This document shows, piece by piece, positions 6,264-8,339 of a stretch of 8,339 nucleotides of DNA; the first letter of the stretch is position 1; every line of letters begins with the position of its first letter. The position numbers and the translations under genes were made by a program. A model generated the notes under the pieces. The model was not told where the DNA came from, did not search any database, and saw nothing but the letters and a program-made list of their open reading frames with translations. Origin of the DNA: JBBRUG01 sp038247995 (GTDB lineage Bacteria > Chloroflexota > Chloroflexia > Chloroflexales > Chloroflexaceae); the NCBI GenBank assembly GCA_038247995.1, contig JBBRUG010000279.1:1-8339 (forward strand), given 5' to 3'.

Positions 6264-6317
6264 ATGATTGTAAGGCCAAAGCAGCGCTCCTTGCCGATTA
6301 ACGGGGCGCCCCCACAA

Positions 6318-6572
6318 TCACCTCATGGCGCCGCTGCGGCCCTACAGGATGGCTGATCGCGCCGTAGCGGCCCTACGCGTCTCGTCCACCACTCGTCGTC
6401 CGCCGTCCGTAGTCGGGCGTCCGTCGTCTGTCGTCCACACCCATCACCTCATGGCGCCGCTGCGGCCCTACAGGTCACGTCCACAACTGATCGCGCCGCT
6501 GCGGCCCTGCGGGTCTCGCCCACCACTCGTCGTCCGCCGTCCGTGGTCGGGCGTCCGTCGTCTGTCGTCCAC
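6318..6572 (+). repeat. Direct duplication of about 120-130 bp between convergent dcd and Nudix genes
   Basis: Copy 1 spans about 6318-6438 and copy 2 about 6444-6572; both begin TCACCTCATGGCGCCGCTGC and end GTCGTCTGTCGTCCAC. The offset is 126 bp at the start and 134 bp at the end because copy 2 carries 8 extra bp near 6475-6490. Each copy contains two GCGCCG(C/T)(T/A)GCGGCCCT motifs, four in all (6328, 6359, 6454 and 6492), and a tract of CGTC/CGTCGTC words. The motif core GCCGCTGCGGC is palindromic and could form a small hairpin, so the block may help end transcription from both sides. The 356-bp gap from 6227 to 6582 holds nothing else recognisable except a GGGGCGCCCC palindrome at 6303-6312. 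Confidence 0.85.
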
Positions 6573-6582
6573 GCACTGACGC

Positions 6583-7014
6583 CTATCGCCGATCAGCCTC
6601 ATGGGCGGCCAACCCCCGGCGCAACACTTCGCGTACTTGCGTATAGCTAATCAGGCCGATCGCTGTTGCCGGCGGTATCCACTGCGCAATAGTGATCCCT
6701 TCTGCGAGTGCGGGCACCGGCTCAACCAGGCTCGCAGTGGCAAGAAAATAGGCCACCTGCTTATCGCGCCAGATGCCCCGGCGGAAAACGGGATAGCGCG
6801 TGCGGGTGAGCAAGCGTTGGATCGTGCAGGATACGCCGGTTTCTTCCGCGATCTCGCGCAGGGCAGCTTGTTCTTCGGTCTCGCCTGGATCGAGATGCCC
6901 TTTGGGCAGCGTCCAGGTGCCGTAGCGATCCTGAATTACCAGAACCAATGGTGCATCGGCAGGATCGGGAGCAAAGACAACACCGCCAGCGGCGCGGATC
7001 AACTCGCCACTCAT
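6583..7014 (-). CDS. Nudix hydrolase (MutT-like)
   Basis: Predicted cytosolic, Mg-dependent hydrolase of a nucleoside diphosphate linked to another moiety. The Nudix box is complete: Gly39, Glu45 and REIAEETGV (53-61), fitting G-x5-E-x7-REUxEExGU. It is preceded by GTWTLPKGHLDPGE, a form common in diadenosine polyphosphate and housecleaning Nudix enzymes. At 143 residues it is a stand-alone domain. The start ATG at 7014 overlaps the TGA stop of the upstream CcdA gene in an ATGA junction, so translation is probably coupled and the two are co-transcribed. Substrate class (Ap4A, oxidised nucleotide, ADP-ribose or other) cannot be fixed. It runs convergent to dcd, so it is not part of that nucleotide unit. 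Confidence 0.94.
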   Translation of the reverse strand: MSGELIRAAGGVVFAPDPADAPLVLVIQDRYGTWTLPKGHLDPGETEEQAALREIAEETGVSCTIQRLLTRTRYPVFRRGIWRDKQVAYFLATASLVEPVPALAEGITIAQWIPPATAIGLISYTQVREVLRRGLAAHEADRR

Positions 7015-7928
7015 TGCAGACCGAACAGCCGGCTGATCCCGATCTCAATATCGGTAAACCAGACGCCCAAAGCGCTGCCACTTGCCATCTGCGTAAGCGC
7101 TTCCAAGCGCCCTGTGGCCAGTAGCACACCGATGAACACCATCAACAAACCACCGATGACACTGGTGGTGTGCAGGTAGAGGGTGCGCCCAAAAACCTGA
7201 ACCTCGAAGCCACGCCCGGCGAGAAACTTCCACGCGCGCGAGCCCTGACCGAAGCTCTTAAAAAACGTTGCGAGCAGGATCAACGGCAACCCCAACCCCA
7301 TTGCGTAGATAAAGGCCAGCACAGCGCCCTGTAGCACAGCCACATTCGCCGTTGTGGCGATCATTGTCATGAATGCGCCGAAAAGCGGGCCGGCGCAGGC
7401 CGTCCAACCCAGGGCAAACGTCGCACCATAGAGGTACGAGCCGATCAACGTCGCCGTCGGGCGCTCACTGAGCTGCATCCCGGCAAAGCCCTTACCAAAG
7501 ATGCCCAGAATGCCGAAAATGATGATCACCACTCCGCCGAGGACGGTGAGAAAACCCTTCCCGGCGAAGAGCACCCCGGCCAGGGCGCTGATTGCGCCGC
7601 CAAGCAGCGTTAGCGTTGTCGCCAGGCCAAAGAAGAAGGCCACGCTCATCACGAACGTGCTGCGTCGGTCGGCCTGGAACGTAACCGCAAAGTAGGCCGG
7701 CAGAATCGGCAGCGTACAGGGCGAGAGAAAGCTCAGCAAGCCGATCAGAAAGACCGGCAGCGCCAGCACCAGTACGCTCCGACCGCCGGTCAGGTAGCTG
7801 GTAGCGCCGCCATTATTCAGGCTCAACACGAGCACCATCAGCGCCAGAGCGCCGATTAGACCAACAGCGAAGAGCGCCCGCCGTGACGGCCCCTGGCGTT
7901 TCGTGATCTCAACTGGCTGCGACGACAT
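7011..7928 (-). CDS. CcdA/DsbD-type transmembrane thiol-disulfide transporter
   Basis: Integral membrane protein that passes reducing equivalents from cytoplasmic thioredoxin to extracytoplasmic thiols, for example during cytochrome c maturation. The two family cysteines are visible: Cys71 in SFLSPCTLPILPAYF and Cys178 in GWTACAGPLFG. Hydrophobic segments fall near 18-38, 51-82, 91-113, 126-148, 164-190, 197-222 and 254-272. The first is an extra N-terminal anchor and the last follows a polar stretch (228-253). The length of 305 residues is somewhat long for CcdA (often about 220-250), close to DsbD-related membrane cores. The start at 7928 follows a GAGGGG-type site about 4 nt upstream on the minus strand. 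It overlaps the Nudix gene by 4 bp. No thioredoxin-like partner or haem lyase lies in the window, so the client pathway is unknown. Confidence 0.92.
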   Translation of the reverse strand: MSSQPVEITKRQGPSRRALFAVGLIGALALMVLVLSLNNGGATSYLTGGRSVLVLALPVFLIGLLSFLSPCTLPILPAYFAVTFQADRRSTFVMSVAFFFGLATTLTLLGGAISALAGVLFAGKGFLTVLGGVVIIIFGILGIFGKGFAGMQLSERPTATLIGSYLYGATFALGWTACAGPLFGAFMTMIATTANVAVLQGAVLAFIYAMGLGLPLILLATFFKSFGQGSRAWKFLAGRGFEVQVFGRTLYLHTTSVIGGLLMVFIGVLLATGRLEALTQMASGSALGVWFTDIEIGISRLFGLQ

Positions 7929-8007
7929 AAGCCCCTCTTCTAGTGCAGAAGTTAGAAATTCAACCCAACATCTCTGATCAATTCTTCATTCGGGCGCATC
8001 ATGATCA

Positions 8008-8032
8008 CAGTCCGTGGTTCCGTAGTTCGTGG
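8008..8032 (-). repeat. Degenerate octamer repeat related to the CGGAACCA array
   Basis: Read on the plus strand, TCCGTGGT (8011-8018) and TCCGTAGT (8019-8026) followed by TCGTGG repeat with period 8. Their reverse complement contains CGGAACCA-like words, the main unit of the 5432-5599 array. It directly abuts the stop codon of the hypothetical gene ending at 8033, as the large array abuts the thymidylate synthase stop. Confidence 0.5.
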
Positions 8033-8335
8033 CTAGGCAATTCGACGAGACGTACGGCGGATATCAGCAAACGCGGCCTCGCTCAGTGGCTGCTCACCAG
8101 CAAAGTAAAGCGTCTGGCTCGCAATATCGTAACGGTAGCGGCGCTGCGCCCACTGCCCTTGCAGCGCGGGTAAAGCCAACGTAATCCGCCAGATCGGCCC
8201 CGGCACGGCAATATACTGCTCCTCCACGATCCACATCGGCGCAACGCCTGCCAACACCGTGGCAAGCATCTGCTCCAGATCGGGCCGGCTGGCCTCCAGA
8301 CCCCATTCGGGCAGGGCAAGTGGCAGGCTACTCAT
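8033..8335 (-). CDS. Hypothetical protein, about 100 residues (start near window edge)
   Basis: I do not recognise this family. The open frame runs from ATG 8335 to a TAG at 8033-8035 and gives a soluble-looking protein with no membrane segment or signal peptide. It has a Trp/Tyr-containing middle (residues of about 35-78, including PGPIWRITLALPAL and RRYRYDIASQTLYFAG) that looks like beta strands, and a helical, Arg-rich end. It lies upstream of the CcdA and Nudix genes on the same strand, with a 104-bp gap. Only 4 bases are visible beyond the ATG and no stop is seen there, so the true start could lie outside the window. The protein-like composition and strand agreement support a real gene. 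Confidence 0.65.
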   Translation of the reverse strand: MSSLPLALPEWGLEASRPDLEQMLATVLAGVAPMWIVEEQYIAVPGPIWRITLALPALQGQWAQRRYRYDIASQTLYFAGEQPLSEAAFADIRRTSRRIA

Positions 8336-8339
8336 ATAA

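Noticed and set aside
6303..6312. GGGGCGCCCC palindrome as a terminator
   Set aside because: The arms are self-complementary with no loop and no T-run follows, so a terminator call is not supported.
6325..6579. Plus-strand open frame in the dcd-Nudix gap
   Set aside because: It lies wholly within the duplicated repeat block; composition is Arg/Pro/Ser repeat-like and no ribosome binding site is evident.
6601..7179. Plus-strand open frame spanning the Nudix/CcdA junction
   Set aside because: It is antisense to two genes with clear motifs and an operon-like overlap.
7943..8173. Plus-strand open frame opposite the hypothetical gene
   Set aside because: It crosses the intergenic repeat and runs antisense to a more protein-like frame; no motif was seen.

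Overview
This is a GC-rich, gene-dense bacterial window with seven protein-coding genes: six complete or apparently complete, and one cut by the left edge. No rRNA, tRNA, CRISPR array, transposase or phage gene was seen. The unusual thymidylate synthase architecture, the style of the intergenic repeats and the general protein flavour suggest a Chloroflexota bacterium, perhaps of the filamentous Chloroflexia. That assignment is an inference and only moderately secure.

Layout. Positions 1-2605 (+) hold the two halves of a heterodimeric ABC exporter. The first half is only the nucleotide-binding end of a subunit. The second is a full 639-residue half-transporter. Their ATPase motifs are reciprocally degenerate: Asp replaces the Walker B Glu in the first, and LSLGQ replaces LSGGQ in the second. 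A perfect 10-bp hairpin follows. Positions 2708-3844 (+) encode an M20-family metallopeptidase or deacylase. Positions 3975-5435 (+) encode a three-part protein: an N-terminal MtrA-like domain, an archaeal-type thymidylate synthase core and a C-terminal DUF4346-like domain. Positions 5660-6226 (+) encode dCTP deaminase. The last two belong to one pathway: dCTP to dUTP, then dUMP (by a dUTPase not seen here), then dTMP. On the minus strand, reading leftward from the right edge, are an unrecognised 100-residue protein (8335-8033), a CcdA-type membrane thiol-disulfide transporter (7928-7011) and a Nudix hydrolase (7014-6583). The CcdA and Nudix genes overlap in an ATGA junction.

The most striking feature is how densely short-period repeats fill the gene junctions. 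A 7-bp tandem array fills the gap between the ABC genes and appears to supply the Shine-Dalgarno sequence of the second. An array of 21 8-bp units begins inside the thymidylate synthase stop codon. A different 8-bp unit, GGGGACAC, occurs behind dcd and also inside the second ABC gene, where with an inverted copy it forms an in-frame palindromic insertion of about 38 residues beside the A-loop. A TCTGCG/AATCTGCGGA element sits about 30 bp before the starts of both nucleotide genes. A duplicated block of about 120-130 bp fills the gap between the convergent dcd and Nudix genes.

The best candidates for something under-described are the MtrA-like/thymidylate synthase/DUF4346 fusion and the repeat that has become coding sequence in an ABC ATPase.
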